Part shown: positions 15,758 to 24,422 of the stretch, in pieces
Position numbering within the stretch: the stretch's first letter is position 1
Layout of the letters: the number at the start of each line of letters is the position of its first letter
Source: Trujillonella humicola
GTDB lineage: Bacteria > Actinomycetota > Actinomycetes > Mycobacteriales > Geodermatophilaceae
Direction of reading: 5' to 3'
Assembly (NCBI RefSeq): GCF_046233715.1
Contig: NZ_JBJNRJ010000002.1
Span: forward strand, 144,441 to 208,440
Length of the DNA stretch: 64,000 bases
The notes under the pieces: generated by a model
The model's input: the letters and a program-made list of their open reading frames with translations, nothing else
Told to the model about the DNA's origin: nothing
The model's database searches: none
Made by a program: the position numbers and the translations under genes

Positions 15758-16636
15758 ATGTCGATCTTCCTCAACGAGAACAGCAAGGTCATCGTCCAGG
15801 GCATGACCGGCTCCGAGGGGCGCAAGCACACCCAGCGGATGCTGGCCTCCGGCACCGCGATCGTCGGCGGCGTCAACCCCAAGAAGGCCGGCCAGAGCGT
15901 CGACTTCGACGGCGCCAGCGTGCCGGTGTTCGGCTCCGTCGCCGAGGCCATGAAGGAGACCGGCGCCGACGTCAGCGTCATCTTCGTGCCGCCGGCCGGC
16001 GCGAAGGCCGCCACCATCGAGGCCGTCGACGCGCAGATCGGGCTCGCCGTCGTCATCACCGAGGGCATCCCGGTGCACGACTCCACCTACGTCTGGGCCC
16101 ACGCCCAGGGCGGCGCCACCCGGATCATCGGCCCGAACTGCCCCGGCCTGATCAGCCCCGGGCGCTCCAACGCCGGCATCATCCCGGCCAACATCACCAA
16201 GCAGGGCAAGATCGGCCTGGTCAGCAAGTCCGGCACGCTGACCTACCAGATGATGTACGAGCTCCGCGACATCGGCTTCTCCACCTGCGTCGGCATCGGC
16301 GGCGACCCGGTCATCGGCACCACCCACATCGACTGCCTGCAGGCCTTCCAGGACGACCCGGAGACCGAGGCCATCGTCATGATCGGTGAGATCGGCGGCG
16401 ACGCCGAGGAGCGGGCCGCCGACTTCGTCAAGGCGAACGTGACCAAGCCGGTCGTCGGCTACGTCGCCGGCTTCACCGCCCCCGAGGGCAAGACGATGGG
16501 CCACGCCGGCGCCATCGTGTCCGGCTCGGCCGGGACCGCCCAGGCCAAGAAGGAGGCCCTCGAGGCCGCCGGGGTCAAGGTCGGCAAGACGCCGTCGGAG
16601 ACCGCGCGCCTGATGCGGGAGATCGTCGGCGGCTAG
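15758..16636 (+). CDS. sucD: Succinate-CoA ligase, alpha subunit
   Basis: The 292-residue SucD carries the CoA-binding Rossmann domain (KVIVQGMTGSEG near the N-terminus) and the phospho-histidine His249 in MGHAGAIVSG. It also has the conserved GPNCPGLISPG and FVPPAGAKAA segments. It forms the catalytic heteromer with SucC, encoded 29 bp upstream in the same operon. Length and all key residues are normal. A strong hairpin begins 17 bp after the stop codon. Confidence 0.98.
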   Translation: MSIFLNENSKVIVQGMTGSEGRKHTQRMLASGTAIVGGVNPKKAGQSVDFDGASVPVFGSVAEAMKETGADVSVIFVPPAGAKAATIEAVDAQIGLAVVITEGIPVHDSTYVWAHAQGGATRIIGPNCPGLISPGRSNAGIIPANITKQGKIGLVSKSGTLTYQMMYELRDIGFSTCVGIGGDPVIGTTHIDCLQAFQDDPETEAIVMIGEIGGDAEERAADFVKANVTKPVVGYVAGFTAPEGKTMGHAGAIVSGSAGTAQAKKEALEAAGVKVGKTPSETARLMREIVGG

Positions 16637-16652
16637 TCCGCCTCGCCGTCGC

Positions 16653-16691
16653 CCGCTGCCCCGGTCCTCCCTCGGACGACCGGGGCAGCGG
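16653..16691 (+). terminator. sucCD terminator hairpin
   Basis: A perfect 14-bp stem (16653-16666 with 16678-16691) and an 11-nt loop just after sucD. There is no U-tract, as is common in high-GC actinobacteria. Confidence 0.75.
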
Positions 16692-16883
16692 CGTCTCCAG
16701 GGCCGGGAGCTCCTCGTCCGGCACGGGCGTGGCCGGGCCCGCGCGAGGAGGCGGAGCCGTGTGTCGGCCGGGTCACGAACCGACCCGCACGGGGGAGTTC
16801 TAGGCGTGGCGAGGTTGCATGCGTCAACATCAACGGGCCAGCATCCCTGCGACCAGGGTGCCATGACAGAGGAGAGTCGACCG

Positions 16884-17819
16884 ATGACAGGTAGTCAGCC
16901 GCCTCAGCAGCCGGGTGGCTACGGGCAGCCCGACCCGGGTCAGCAGCCCGGGTACGGCCAGCCGGCCGGTTCCTCCCCGCACGGCCAGCCGCAGCCGGGC
17001 CACGCCCAGCAGCCTCCGCAGCAGCCCTACGGCCAGCCGCAGCCCGGGTACGCGCACAACCCCTACGCGCAGCCGGCCGGGACCGGCGGCTCGGTCTCGT
17101 TCGACCCCAAGAAGCTCACGATGGCGTCCTACGTGATCGCCGGCGGCTTCCTCGTGTACTTCCTCCTGCTCTTCTTCGACTGGTACCAGTTCGACAACGG
17201 ATTCGTCGACGTGGGCGCCAGCGGCTGGAACTCCGGCGCCGCCACGACGGCCTTCATCCTCTTCCTCCTCGCCGCGGTCTGGGCGCTGCTGCCGGCGGTC
17301 ACCGACCTCAAGCTGGGCTTTCCGCGCGGCTTCGTGACCGTCGGCCTGACCGGCCTGGGGCTGCTCTTCACGCTGATCGCCTGGATCGACACGCTCGAGC
17401 TGGACTTCAGCCTCTGGTCCCTGCTCGGCCTGCTGGTCGCCGCCGCGATCACCGGCTTCGCGGTCCTCGGCCTGCTCCCGGAGCTGAGGAACCGCCCCGG
17501 CCTGCCCGGCGGGCTCGCGAACGCGGCGCAGTGGGCCAACCAGCAGGCGCCCGCCTTCGGCAACCAGCCGCAGGCCCCGCAGCAGCAGTACGGCCAGCCG
17601 CAGTCCTACGGCCAGCCCCAGCCTCCGCAGCAGCAGTACGGCCAGCCGCAGTCCTACGGCCAGCCCCAGCCCCCGCAGCAGCAGTACGGCCAGCCGCAGT
17701 CCTACGGCCAGCCCCAGCCCCCGCAGCAGCAGTACGGGCAGCAGCCGCAGTCGCCTCCGCCCCCGCCGGCCCCACCCGGCCAGGGGCCCACGCCCGGTCA
17801 GCCGACCGGCGGAGCCTGA
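16884..17819 (+). CDS. DUF5336 (Rv0954-type) four-helix membrane protein, first paralogue
   Basis: The 311-residue protein has a Gln/Pro/Gly/Tyr-rich N-terminal region of about 80 residues and four transmembrane helices (about residues 85-215). A C-terminal Gln/Pro-rich tail contains three exact 16-residue repeats of the type QQQYGQPQSYGQPQPP. It is the counterpart of mycobacterial Rv0954, related to the 34-kDa antigen; function is unknown, with suggested roles in the envelope and cell division. ATG 16884 is chosen over ATG 16863 because GAGGAG lies 9 nt upstream. A paralogue follows immediately. Confidence 0.85.
   Translation: MTGSQPPQQPGGYGQPDPGQQPGYGQPAGSSPHGQPQPGHAQQPPQQPYGQPQPGYAHNPYAQPAGTGGSVSFDPKKLTMASYVIAGGFLVYFLLLFFDWYQFDNGFVDVGASGWNSGAATTAFILFLLAAVWALLPAVTDLKLGFPRGFVTVGLTGLGLLFTLIAWIDTLELDFSLWSLLGLLVAAAITGFAVLGLLPELRNRPGLPGGLANAAQWANQQAPAFGNQPQAPQQQYGQPQSYGQPQPPQQQYGQPQSYGQPQPPQQQYGQPQSYGQPQPPQQQYGQQPQSPPPPPAPPGQGPTPGQPTGGA
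17581..17724 (+). repeat. 48-bp minisatellite, three units, in first DUF5336 gene
   Basis: Three head-to-tail 48-bp units (17581, 17629, 17677) differ at one base and are followed by a degenerate partial unit. They encode the 16-residue QYGQP-rich repeat. Unit number is likely to vary between strains. Confidence 0.9.
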
Positions 17820-17891
17820 CCGCGGCGTCCGCACGCCGTCCGTCCCGCCGGTGGGCCCGGCCCGCCACCGTCACAGCAGAGGAGTCGTCGA

Positions 17892-18989
17892 ATGTCCAGC
17901 AGTCAGCCGCCCCAGCAACCCGGAGGGTTCGGGCAACCGTCCCCGGGTGAGCAGCCGGGGTACGGCCAACAGCCGGGCGGCTCCTCGCCGTACGGCCAGT
18001 CCCAGCCGCCGCAGCAGCCCACCCCGCCGGCCTACGGGCAGCAGCAGCCGGCGCCTCAGCAGTACGGCCAACCGCAGCAGTACGGGCAGCCCCAGCAGTA
18101 CGGCCAGCCCCAGCACGGCCAGCCCACGTTCGCCGGCCAGGGCGGGGGTTCCCGCTCCTTCGACCTGTCGAAGGTCTCGCTCCTCGACTGGCTGATCGCC
18201 GGCGGCTGGGTCCTGCTGACCCTGTTCATGATCCTGCCGTGGTTCGGCTTCGACCAGGAGACCGACGGCATCGACGACTCGGTCAACGGGTTCAGCAGCT
18301 CGGTCGAGGTCGGCGGCTTCGGCAGCTTCGACATCGGCTACTCGACGGCCCTGTCCGTCATCGCGTGGCTCCTGATCCTCGCCGCCGCGGTCTGGGCGAT
18401 CCTCCCGGCCTTCGTCGACCTCAAGCTGCCGTTCCCGCGCAGCTTCGTCACCGTCGGGCTGAGCGCGCTCGCGCTGCTGCTCATGTTCATCTGCTGGATC
18501 CAGGTGCTGACCGTCGACGAGGAGGCGCCCTTCAGCGTGGTCGCGTTCCTCGCGCTGCTCACGGTGGTCGCCATCACCGCGGTCGCCGTCCTCAGGCTGC
18601 TGCCCGAGCTGAAGGCTCGCAAGGCCGGTGCCCACGCCGGCCCCGGCGCCGGAGGCGGCTTCGGCGGTGCCCAGCAGTACGGCCAGCCGCAGTCCCCGCA
18701 GTACGGGCAGCCGCAGGCACCGCAGCAGTCCTACGGGCAGCCGCAGTCCCCCCAGTACGGCCAGCCGCAGGCACCGCAGCAGCCCTACGGGCAGCCGCAG
18801 TCCCAGTCCCCGCAGCAGGGGCAGCCGCAGGCACCGCACCACGGGCAGCCGCAGGCACCCCAGCAGCCCTACTCGCCCCCGCCCCCGCCGCCGGTCCAGC
18901 CGGGCCAGGCGGGTCAGCCGGGTCAGCCCGGCCAGCCCGGCCAGCCGGGCCAGGGTCCGACCCCGGGGCAGCCCACCGGGGGGTTCTGA
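17892..18989 (+). CDS. DUF5336 membrane protein, second paralogue
   Basis: The 365-residue tandem paralogue of the preceding gene shares its layout: a Gln/Pro/Tyr-rich N-terminus with QQYGQPQ repeats, four transmembrane helices (about residues 95-245) and a low-complexity C-terminal tail ending in Pro/Gly/Gln repeats. The membrane core aligns clearly (VIAGG and WLIAGG, DLKL-FPR-FVTVGL, then LLPEL), while the loop between helices 1 and 2 differs. GAGGAG is 7 nt before the ATG. The gene lies 72 bp downstream of its paralogue and before a strong terminator, so the two probably form one transcript. Confidence 0.85.
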   Translation: MSSSQPPQQPGGFGQPSPGEQPGYGQQPGGSSPYGQSQPPQQPTPPAYGQQQPAPQQYGQPQQYGQPQQYGQPQHGQPTFAGQGGGSRSFDLSKVSLLDWLIAGGWVLLTLFMILPWFGFDQETDGIDDSVNGFSSSVEVGGFGSFDIGYSTALSVIAWLLILAAAVWAILPAFVDLKLPFPRSFVTVGLSALALLLMFICWIQVLTVDEEAPFSVVAFLALLTVVAITAVAVLRLLPELKARKAGAHAGPGAGGGFGGAQQYGQPQSPQYGQPQAPQQSYGQPQSPQYGQPQAPQQPYGQPQSQSPQQGQPQAPHHGQPQAPQQPYSPPPPPPVQPGQAGQPGQPGQPGQPGQGPTPGQPTGGF

Positions 18990-19028
18990 CCGCTCGCGCC
19001 CCCCGGGGGGCGCCCAGCACCGGTACGC

Positions 19029-19063
19029 ACGAGGGCCGGCGACGTCGCGTCGCCGGCCCTCGT
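19029..19063 (+). terminator. Terminator after the DUF5336 pair
   Basis: A perfect 15-bp stem (19029-19043 with 19049-19063) with a 5-nt loop, 40 bp after the stop codon. Confidence 0.8.
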
Positions 19064-19108
19064 CGCGTTCCCCGGCGCGTGGCGCGCCCGTCCGCGGCCG
19101 GCGGTCGG

Positions 19109-19114
19109 GATAGT
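19109..19114 (+). promoter_or_regulatory. Leaderless-type -10 hexamer, DUF6350 gene
   Basis: GATAGT ends 7 nt before the GTG at 19122. It argues for that start rather than the GTG at 19113. Confidence 0.45.
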
Positions 19115-19121
19115 GGGGCAC

Positions 19122-20360
19122 GTGGTCCCGCTGCTGTCGCGTCTGACGTCCTCCGGACGGCGGGTCCCCGGCCACCCCGTCTGGCTGGCCGTCGCGGCGG
19201 TCGCCGCCCTCTCGGTCTTCGGGCTGGTCGCGCTGACGCTCGCCCTCGTCGTGGTGCAGACCCTCGACCCCACCGGCGGGCTGTCCGTCGGGGGATGCGC
19301 CGCGCTCGCCGGCCGGCTGTGGGTGCTCGCCCACGGCGGCCGGCTGCAGCTCGAGTCCGGCCCGCTCGCGCTCGCGCCGCTCCTGCTCACCCTCGGGGTG
19401 GCCTGGGGGCTGGTCCGGGTGGGCCGCGGGGTGGCCGACGCCTCGGACGTCCCCGATGCCCGCGCCGCCGCCGAGGTGACCGGCGTCGCCGTCGCGGTGC
19501 ACGCCCTCGTCGCGCTGCTGGTCGCCGTCGCCGTCGGTGCGCCCGGCCGCGGTCTCCTGCAGGCGGTCGGCGGCGCCGCGGCGCTCGCCGCGCTCGCCAC
19601 CGGCTGGGGGGTGGCGCGCCAGAGCGGCCTGGTCGACGACGTGCTGGACCGCCTCCCGGCGCCGGTCCGGCCGGCGCTCCGCGGCGCCGCGGCCGGGGCG
19701 CTGACCGCCCTGGCGCTGTGCACCGCGATCGTGGCCATCGCCGTGGCGGCCGACGCCGCGGGATATGCGCGGCTGTCAGCGGACCTGGGGGGCTCGGGGG
19801 CGGGCGCCGTCGGTCTGCTGGGCCTCGCGCTGCTGCTCCTGCCGAACGCCACAGCCGCGGTCCTCGGCATGGCCGCCGGACCGGGGTTCTCCGTCGGTGC
19901 GGCCACCCTGATCTCGGCCGACACGGTGACGCTCGGGCCGCTGCCGGCGCTGCCGCTGCTCGCCGCCCTGCCCGACACCCAGGCGGTGCCGCTGATCGCC
20001 CTGGTCTCCCTCGCGGTCCCGGCGACGGCCGGGCTCGTCGCCGGGGCGGTCGTCGGCCGCCGGCTGACCGGGGACGGCGGGCCCGTCGTCGCCGGGCTGT
20101 GGGCGGTGGTCTCCGGGGCGCTGATGGGGGTCGCCGCGGGCGTGTTCGCGTGGGCGGGCGGCGGCGCCCTGGGCGACGGCGGGCTGGCGGAGGTCGGCGC
20201 ACGCCCGGTGGCGACCGGGCTGGCCGTCGCCGCGCAGGCCGGCATCGCCGCCGTCCTCGCCGCGGTGGTCACCCGCTGGCGGGCCGGCAGCCGACCGGCC
20301 ATCGGTGCTCGGAGCCGCCGCGAGCAGCCGAGCGGGAAGGGGGTCCCGGGGTCCTTCTAG
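19122..20360 (+). CDS. DUF6350 (Rv0955-type) integral membrane protein
   Basis: The 412-residue polytopic membrane protein has about ten hydrophobic helices and few charged residues. Its position directly upstream of purN-purH and its composition match mycobacterial Rv0955 (DUF6350), whose function is unknown. Conserved-looking features include the PNATAAVLGMAAGPGFSVG segment near residue 245, which resembles channel or scramblase re-entrant glycine motifs; this resemblance is only by eye. Its stop codon TAG is also the first three bases of the purN promoter hexamer TAGGAT. Confidence 0.8.
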   Translation: MVPLLSRLTSSGRRVPGHPVWLAVAAVAALSVFGLVALTLALVVVQTLDPTGGLSVGGCAALAGRLWVLAHGGRLQLESGPLALAPLLLTLGVAWGLVRVGRGVADASDVPDARAAAEVTGVAVAVHALVALLVAVAVGAPGRGLLQAVGGAAALAALATGWGVARQSGLVDDVLDRLPAPVRPALRGAAAGALTALALCTAIVAIAVAADAAGYARLSADLGGSGAGAVGLLGLALLLLPNATAAVLGMAAGPGFSVGAATLISADTVTLGPLPALPLLAALPDTQAVPLIALVSLAVPATAGLVAGAVVGRRLTGDGGPVVAGLWAVVSGALMGVAAGVFAWAGGGALGDGGLAEVGARPVATGLAVAAQAGIAAVLAAVVTRWRAGSRPAIGARSRREQPSGKGVPGSF

Positions 20361-20363
20361 GAT
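20358..20363 (+). promoter_or_regulatory. Leaderless-type -10 hexamer of purN, overlapping a stop codon
   Basis: TAGGAT ends 7 nt before the purN GTG. Its first three bases are the stop codon of the upstream gene. Confidence 0.6.
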
Positions 20364-20370
20364 CACCGGC

Positions 20371-20994
20371 GTGCCGTCCGCCGACTCGTCCGGGCGAGCC
20401 CGCGTCGTCGTCCTCGTCTCCGGTGCAGGGTCGCTGTGCGCCGCGCTGCTCGACGCCGCCGACGAGCCGGCCTACCCGGCGGCGGTCGTCGCCGTCGGTG
20501 CCGACCGGGAGGCGCCCGGCCTCGAGCACGCCCGCCGGCGCGAGCTCCCCACCTTCGTCTGCCGGCTGGGCGACCACCCCGACCGCTCCGCCTGGGACCG
20601 CGCGCTGGCCGACGCGATCGCCGTGCACCGGCCCGACCTGGTGGTCTCGGCCGGGTTCATGAAGATCGTCGGCCCGGCGGTGCTCGGCGCCTTCGGCGGC
20701 CGGCTGCTCAACACCCACCCCGCGCTGCTGCCGGCCTTCCCCGGGGCGCACGCCGTCCGGGACGCGCTGGCCGCGGGGGTCGAGGTCACGGGCAGCACGG
20801 TGCACTGGGTCGACGCCGGCGTGGACACCGGCCCGGTGATCGCCCAGCGCGAGGTGCCGGTGCTGCCGGACGACGACGAGGACCGGCTGCACGAACGGAT
20901 CAAGGCCGTGGAGCGGACGCTCCTGGTGGACACGGTGGCGCAGCTCGCCGCCGGTCGGCCGGCCGGAGGCAGGAAGAGGGAGACCCCCCGATGA
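20371..20994 (+). CDS. purN: Phosphoribosylglycinamide formyltransferase 1
   Basis: The 207-residue PurN transfers a formyl group from 10-formyl-THF to GAR in de novo purine synthesis. The catalytic Asn and His are in LLNTHPALLPAF and the catalytic Asp is in HWVDAGVDTGPV. The phosphate loop is SGAGSLCAALLDAA, close to the mycobacterial version. The GTG start is fixed by the start of homology and by TAGGAT 7 nt upstream. It overlaps purH by 4 nt (ATGA), so the two are translationally coupled. Confidence 0.97.
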   Translation: MPSADSSGRARVVVLVSGAGSLCAALLDAADEPAYPAAVVAVGADREAPGLEHARRRELPTFVCRLGDHPDRSAWDRALADAIAVHRPDLVVSAGFMKIVGPAVLGAFGGRLLNTHPALLPAFPGAHAVRDALAAGVEVTGSTVHWVDAGVDTGPVIAQREVPVLPDDDEDRLHERIKAVERTLLVDTVAQLAAGRPAGGRKRETPR

Positions 20995-22544
20995 GCGACC
21001 GCACCCCCATCCGTCGCGCGCTGCTGGGCGTGTACGACAAGAGCGGCGTCGAGGAGCTCGCCCGCGGGCTCGCCGAGGCCGGTGTCGAGCTGGTCAGCAC
21101 CGGCGCGACCGCTCGCCGGATCGCCGACGCGGGCGTCCCGGTGACCCCCGTGGAGCAGGTCACCGGCTTCCCCGAGTGCCTCGACGGCCGGGTCAAGACG
21201 CTGCACCCCGCCGTGCACGCCGGGATCCTGGCCGACCGGCGCCGGCCGGAGCACGTCGCCCAGCTCGAGGAGCTGGACATCCGCGCCTTCGACCTGGTCG
21301 TGGTGAACCTCTACCCGTTCACCGAGACGGTGGACTCCGGTGCCACGCCCGACGAGTGCGTCGAGCAGATCGACATCGGCGGCCCGGCCATGGTGCGGGC
21401 CGCGGCCAAGAACCACCCCTCGGTCGCGGTCGTCGTCGACCCCGCCCGCTACGGCGACGTGCTCGCCGCGGTCCGGGCCGGCGGGTTCACGCTCCCCGAG
21501 CGGCGGCGCCTGGCCGTCGCGGCCTTCCGGCACACGGCCACCTACGACATCGCCGTCGCCTCCTGGATGGGCAGCGTGCTGGCGCCCGGGGAGGACGGCG
21601 CCGCCTTCCCGGAGTGGGTGGCGGCGAGCTGGGAGCGCGCCGACGTCCTGCGCTACGGCGAGAACCCGCACCAGGGGGCCGCGCTGTACCGCGGCGTGCA
21701 GCCGGGCCTCGCGCACGCCGAGCAGCTGCACGGCAAGCAGATGTCCTACAACAACTACCTCGACACCGACGCCGCCTGGCGTGCCGCGCACGACCACCGC
21801 GACCCCTGCGTGGCGATCATCAAGCACGCCAACCCCTGCGGGATCGCCGTGGGTCCCGACATCGCCTCGGCCCACCGCAAGGCGCACGCCTGCGACCCGG
21901 TCTCGGCCTTCGGCGGGGTGATCGCCGCCAACCGCGAGGTCGACCTCGCGATGGCCGAGCAGGTCGCCGACGTCTTCACCGAGGTCGTGGTGGCGCCGTC
22001 GTTCACCGAGGACGCCGTCCAGGTGCTCACGGCGAAGAAGAACATCCGCCTGCTCCGGCTGCTCACCGGCTCCCGCGCCGGCACGGAGCTGCGGCCGGTC
22101 AGCGGGGGCCTGCTGCTCCAGGCGGCCGACCGCATCGACGCCGCCGGCGACGACCCGACCAGCTGGACGCTGGCGACGGGCGAGCCGCTGGACGCCGCGG
22201 AGCTGGACAACCTCGTCTTCGCCTGGCGCAGCGTGCGGGCGGTGAAGAGCAACGCGATCCTGCTCGCCCACGACAAGGCGACGGTGGGCGTGGGCATGGG
22301 CCAGGTCAACCGCGTCGACTCCGCCCGGCTGGCCGTGGCGCGGGCCGGCGAGCGGGCCGCCGGCTCGGTCGCCGCCTCCGACGCGTTCTTCCCGTTCGCC
22401 GACGGCCTGCAGGTGCTCGTGGACGCCGGGGTCCGCGCCGTCGTCCAGCCGGGGGGCTCCGTCCGCGACGCGGAGGTCGTCGCCGCCGCGGCCGCCGCCG
22501 GCGTCGCGATGTACCTCACCGGGACGCGCCACTTCGCCCACTGA
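20991..22544 (+). CDS. purH: Bifunctional AICAR formyltransferase / IMP cyclohydrolase
   Basis: The 517-residue PurH performs the last two steps of IMP synthesis. The N-terminal cyclohydrolase (MGS-like) domain starts at RRALLGVYDKSGVEELARGL and has LDGRVKTLHPAVHAGIL. The C-terminal transformylase domain has YGENPHQGAALYR, the catalytic KHANPCG and AFGGVIAANREVD, and ends in the family-typical MYLTGTRHFAH. It is coupled to purN (ATGA overlap) and to the following pentapeptide-repeat gene (TGATG). Confidence 0.98.
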   Translation: MSDRTPIRRALLGVYDKSGVEELARGLAEAGVELVSTGATARRIADAGVPVTPVEQVTGFPECLDGRVKTLHPAVHAGILADRRRPEHVAQLEELDIRAFDLVVVNLYPFTETVDSGATPDECVEQIDIGGPAMVRAAAKNHPSVAVVVDPARYGDVLAAVRAGGFTLPERRRLAVAAFRHTATYDIAVASWMGSVLAPGEDGAAFPEWVAASWERADVLRYGENPHQGAALYRGVQPGLAHAEQLHGKQMSYNNYLDTDAAWRAAHDHRDPCVAIIKHANPCGIAVGPDIASAHRKAHACDPVSAFGGVIAANREVDLAMAEQVADVFTEVVVAPSFTEDAVQVLTAKKNIRLLRLLTGSRAGTELRPVSGGLLLQAADRIDAAGDDPTSWTLATGEPLDAAELDNLVFAWRSVRAVKSNAILLAHDKATVGVGMGQVNRVDSARLAVARAGERAAGSVAASDAFFPFADGLQVLVDAGVRAVVQPGGSVRDAEVVAAAAAAGVAMYLTGTRHFAH

Positions 22545-23233
22545 TGAACGACCCCCTCGCCCCCCGCCACTCGCAGGCTCGCAGCGGGTCCCTGCGAGGG
22601 GGCCACGGGCCCAAGCCCCATGTCCGGCCGCCGGAGGCCGGGGAGACCCTCGAGGACGCCGATCTCGCGCGGGTCGACTGGTGGGGCGCGGAGCTGGCGG
22701 AGGTCACCTTCGTCCGCTGCCGCTTCGACGACGCCGACCTCACCGAGCTGGTCACCCGGCGCTGCGTGTTCGAGCAGTGCGTGCTCACCGGCGCCCGCAT
22801 GGCCGGCTCGCGGCACATCGGGACGGCGTTCCTCTCCTGCCGCCTGGACCGGTCCCGGCTGTTCGACGCGGTGTGGGAGGGGTGCAAGCTCACCGGCTCG
22901 CACTTCCCGGGGGCGACCCTGCGGCCGCTCACCACCTCCGACAGCGACTGGAGCTGGACCTCGCTGCGCGGGGTCGACCTCTCCGGCTCGGACCTGTCCG
23001 GTCAGCGCTTCACCGAGGCGGACCTGACCGACGCAGACCTGCGCGAGTGCGACCTCACCGGGGCGCACCTCGGGCGCGCCCGCTTGCAGGGGGCCAAGCT
23101 GCGGGGGAGCGACCTGCGCGGCGCCGTCACCGATGCTGTGAACTGGCGCACGTTCGACCTCACCGGCGTCCGCCTGGACCTGGCGCAGTCCGTGCAGGTC
23201 GCACGGGCACACGGGGCGCTGGTGACCGACTGA
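22544..23233 (+). CDS. Pentapeptide-repeat protein
   Basis: The 229-residue cytosolic protein is built largely of A(D/N)LXX-type pentapeptides from about residue 45 (for example CRFDDADLTELV, VDLSGSDLSGQRF and TEADLTDADLRECDL), predicted to fold as a right-handed quadrilateral beta-helix. Some members (Qnr, MfpA) mimic DNA and protect gyrase, but most have no known role. No Qnr-specific loops can be judged by eye. Its ATG overlaps the purH stop by one base (TGATG), so it is cotranslated with a purine enzyme. Confidence 0.85.
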   Translation: MNDPLAPRHSQARSGSLRGGHGPKPHVRPPEAGETLEDADLARVDWWGAELAEVTFVRCRFDDADLTELVTRRCVFEQCVLTGARMAGSRHIGTAFLSCRLDRSRLFDAVWEGCKLTGSHFPGATLRPLTTSDSDWSWTSLRGVDLSGSDLSGQRFTEADLTDADLRECDLTGAHLGRARLQGAKLRGSDLRGAVTDAVNWRTFDLTGVRLDLAQSVQVARAHGALVTD

Positions 23234-23298
23234 GGCTGCCGTGACCCGTGGGAAAGCGAACCCTTCCGTCACGGGTTTGAGATCCTGATGATGTGGGC

Positions 23299-23601
23299 AT
23301 GCTCGTCGCTTTGGTCCTCGTCCTGATGGTCGCCTGCGCGCTCTCGGTCTGGAAGGACGTCGTCCACCAGCGCAGCGACGGCTCGCTGGGCGGGGCCGAC
23401 TTCCCGCGGGGAGCCGTGGCCGCCACCCGGCGCACCCTGCGCTCCTTGCTGCCCCGCTCGCGCAAGCCCCTCCTGCCCGCCGAGGACCGCGCGCCGCTGC
23501 CGGGCCGGATCAGGTGCTCCGACCTCTCCGGCTACGTCGCGTCCGGCTACCAGGGGATCGTCGTCCACCTCATGCAGGCCGACCGCCGCCGCCGGGCCTG
23601 A
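23299..23601 (+). CDS. Small hypothetical protein with N-terminal membrane segment
   Basis: The protein is about 100 residues with an N-terminal hydrophobic helix (MLVALVLVLMVACALSVWKD), a basic middle and a soluble C-terminal half containing RIRCSDLSGYVASGYQG. The start could be the GTG at 23293 or the ATG at 23299; GATGAT ends 6 nt before the latter. I do not recognise a family. It is convergent with the next gene, 5 bp apart, and its codon use matches its neighbours, which supports it as a real gene. Confidence 0.6.
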   Translation: MLVALVLVLMVACALSVWKDVVHQRSDGSLGGADFPRGAVAATRRTLRSLLPRSRKPLLPAEDRAPLPGRIRCSDLSGYVASGYQGIVVHLMQADRRRRA

Positions 23602-23606
23602 CCGCC

Positions 23607-24290
23607 CTACCGCACCTTCGGGCCGGTCAGCATCGCCTTGAGCGAGCCGAGCAGCCCGAGGGCGGGGACCGCCAGGGCGAACCAGAAGCCGAGCTCGAAG
23701 GCGTCCCAGGTGAACTCGGTCGCGTTGAGCGCCACGAGCGTGCCACCGGCGGCCGCCATGGTCGCCAGCAGCGCCAGGACGCCGAGCGTCTTGTGGCTCC
23801 GGGCGGGCAGCAGGCACAGCAGGCCCAGCACCAGGAGCGCACCTCCGGCGAGGACGATCACCGGGGGCTGCCACGAGCCCGCGTCGAAGTCCTCGAAGCC
23901 GTCGGAGACGAGGTCCCAGCCGCTGGCCCCGGGCACCCAGACCAGCGCCAGGGAGACCGCCGCGGCCACCCCGGCGAGCACCAGCAGCAGGGCGGCCGAC
24001 GGATCGGGACGGCGCACCGTGACCGGCGAGGTCGAGTACTGCGGCGTCGTGTAGTAGCTCTCGCTCTGCTCGGGGTACCCGTGGGCGCCCGTGCCCGACC
24101 GGCCCTCACCCGCCGGCCCGCCCGCTCCGGAACCGCCCGCTCCGGAACCGACCGCGCTGGCCCCGGCGCCGGAGTAGGCGGCGCTGCCGACCGGCTGCAG
24201 CCCCGGGGTCGTGCTCTCGCGCCACCCGGCGGACTGCTGCCCCGGGACGTCGTGGCGGGGGGCGGCAGGGGACTGGTCGCGCTCGCTCAT
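23607..24290 (-). CDS. Four-helix membrane protein with Gly/Ser-rich N-terminus
   Basis: The 227-residue protein has a low-complexity cytoplasmic N-terminus of about 100 residues containing SGAGGSGAGGPAGEG and YYTTPQYSTSPVTVRRPDPS. Four transmembrane helices follow (AALLLVLAGVAAAVSLALVW, PVIVLAGGALLVLGLLCLLP, LGVLALLATMAAAGGTLVAL, GFWFALAVPALGLLGSLKAM). The layout recalls the DUF5336 paralogues at 16.9-19.0 kb, but no clear sequence similarity is visible. GAGGAGAG lies 3-10 nt before the ATG. Function unknown. Confidence 0.7.
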   Translation of the reverse strand: MSERDQSPAAPRHDVPGQQSAGWRESTTPGLQPVGSAAYSGAGASAVGSGAGGSGAGGPAGEGRSGTGAHGYPEQSESYYTTPQYSTSPVTVRRPDPSAALLLVLAGVAAAVSLALVWVPGASGWDLVSDGFEDFDAGSWQPPVIVLAGGALLVLGLLCLLPARSHKTLGVLALLATMAAAGGTLVALNATEFTWDAFELGFWFALAVPALGLLGSLKAMLTGPKVR

Positions 24291-24409
24291 GGCTCTCCTC
24301 GCGGCTGACGCGGGCGGGAAGGCGCCCACGGGCACGCCAGCCTAGGGCCGCGCCGGCCTCGCCGGACGACTGCCGGGCACACCGCCGCCGTCGCCCGGGC
24401 GGGTTCGGG

Positions 24410-24415
24410 CAGACT
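24410..24415 (+). promoter_or_regulatory. Leaderless-type -10 hexamer of folD
   Basis: CAGACT ends 7 nt before the folD GTG. Confidence 0.5.
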
Positions 24416-24422
24416 GTCGCCC

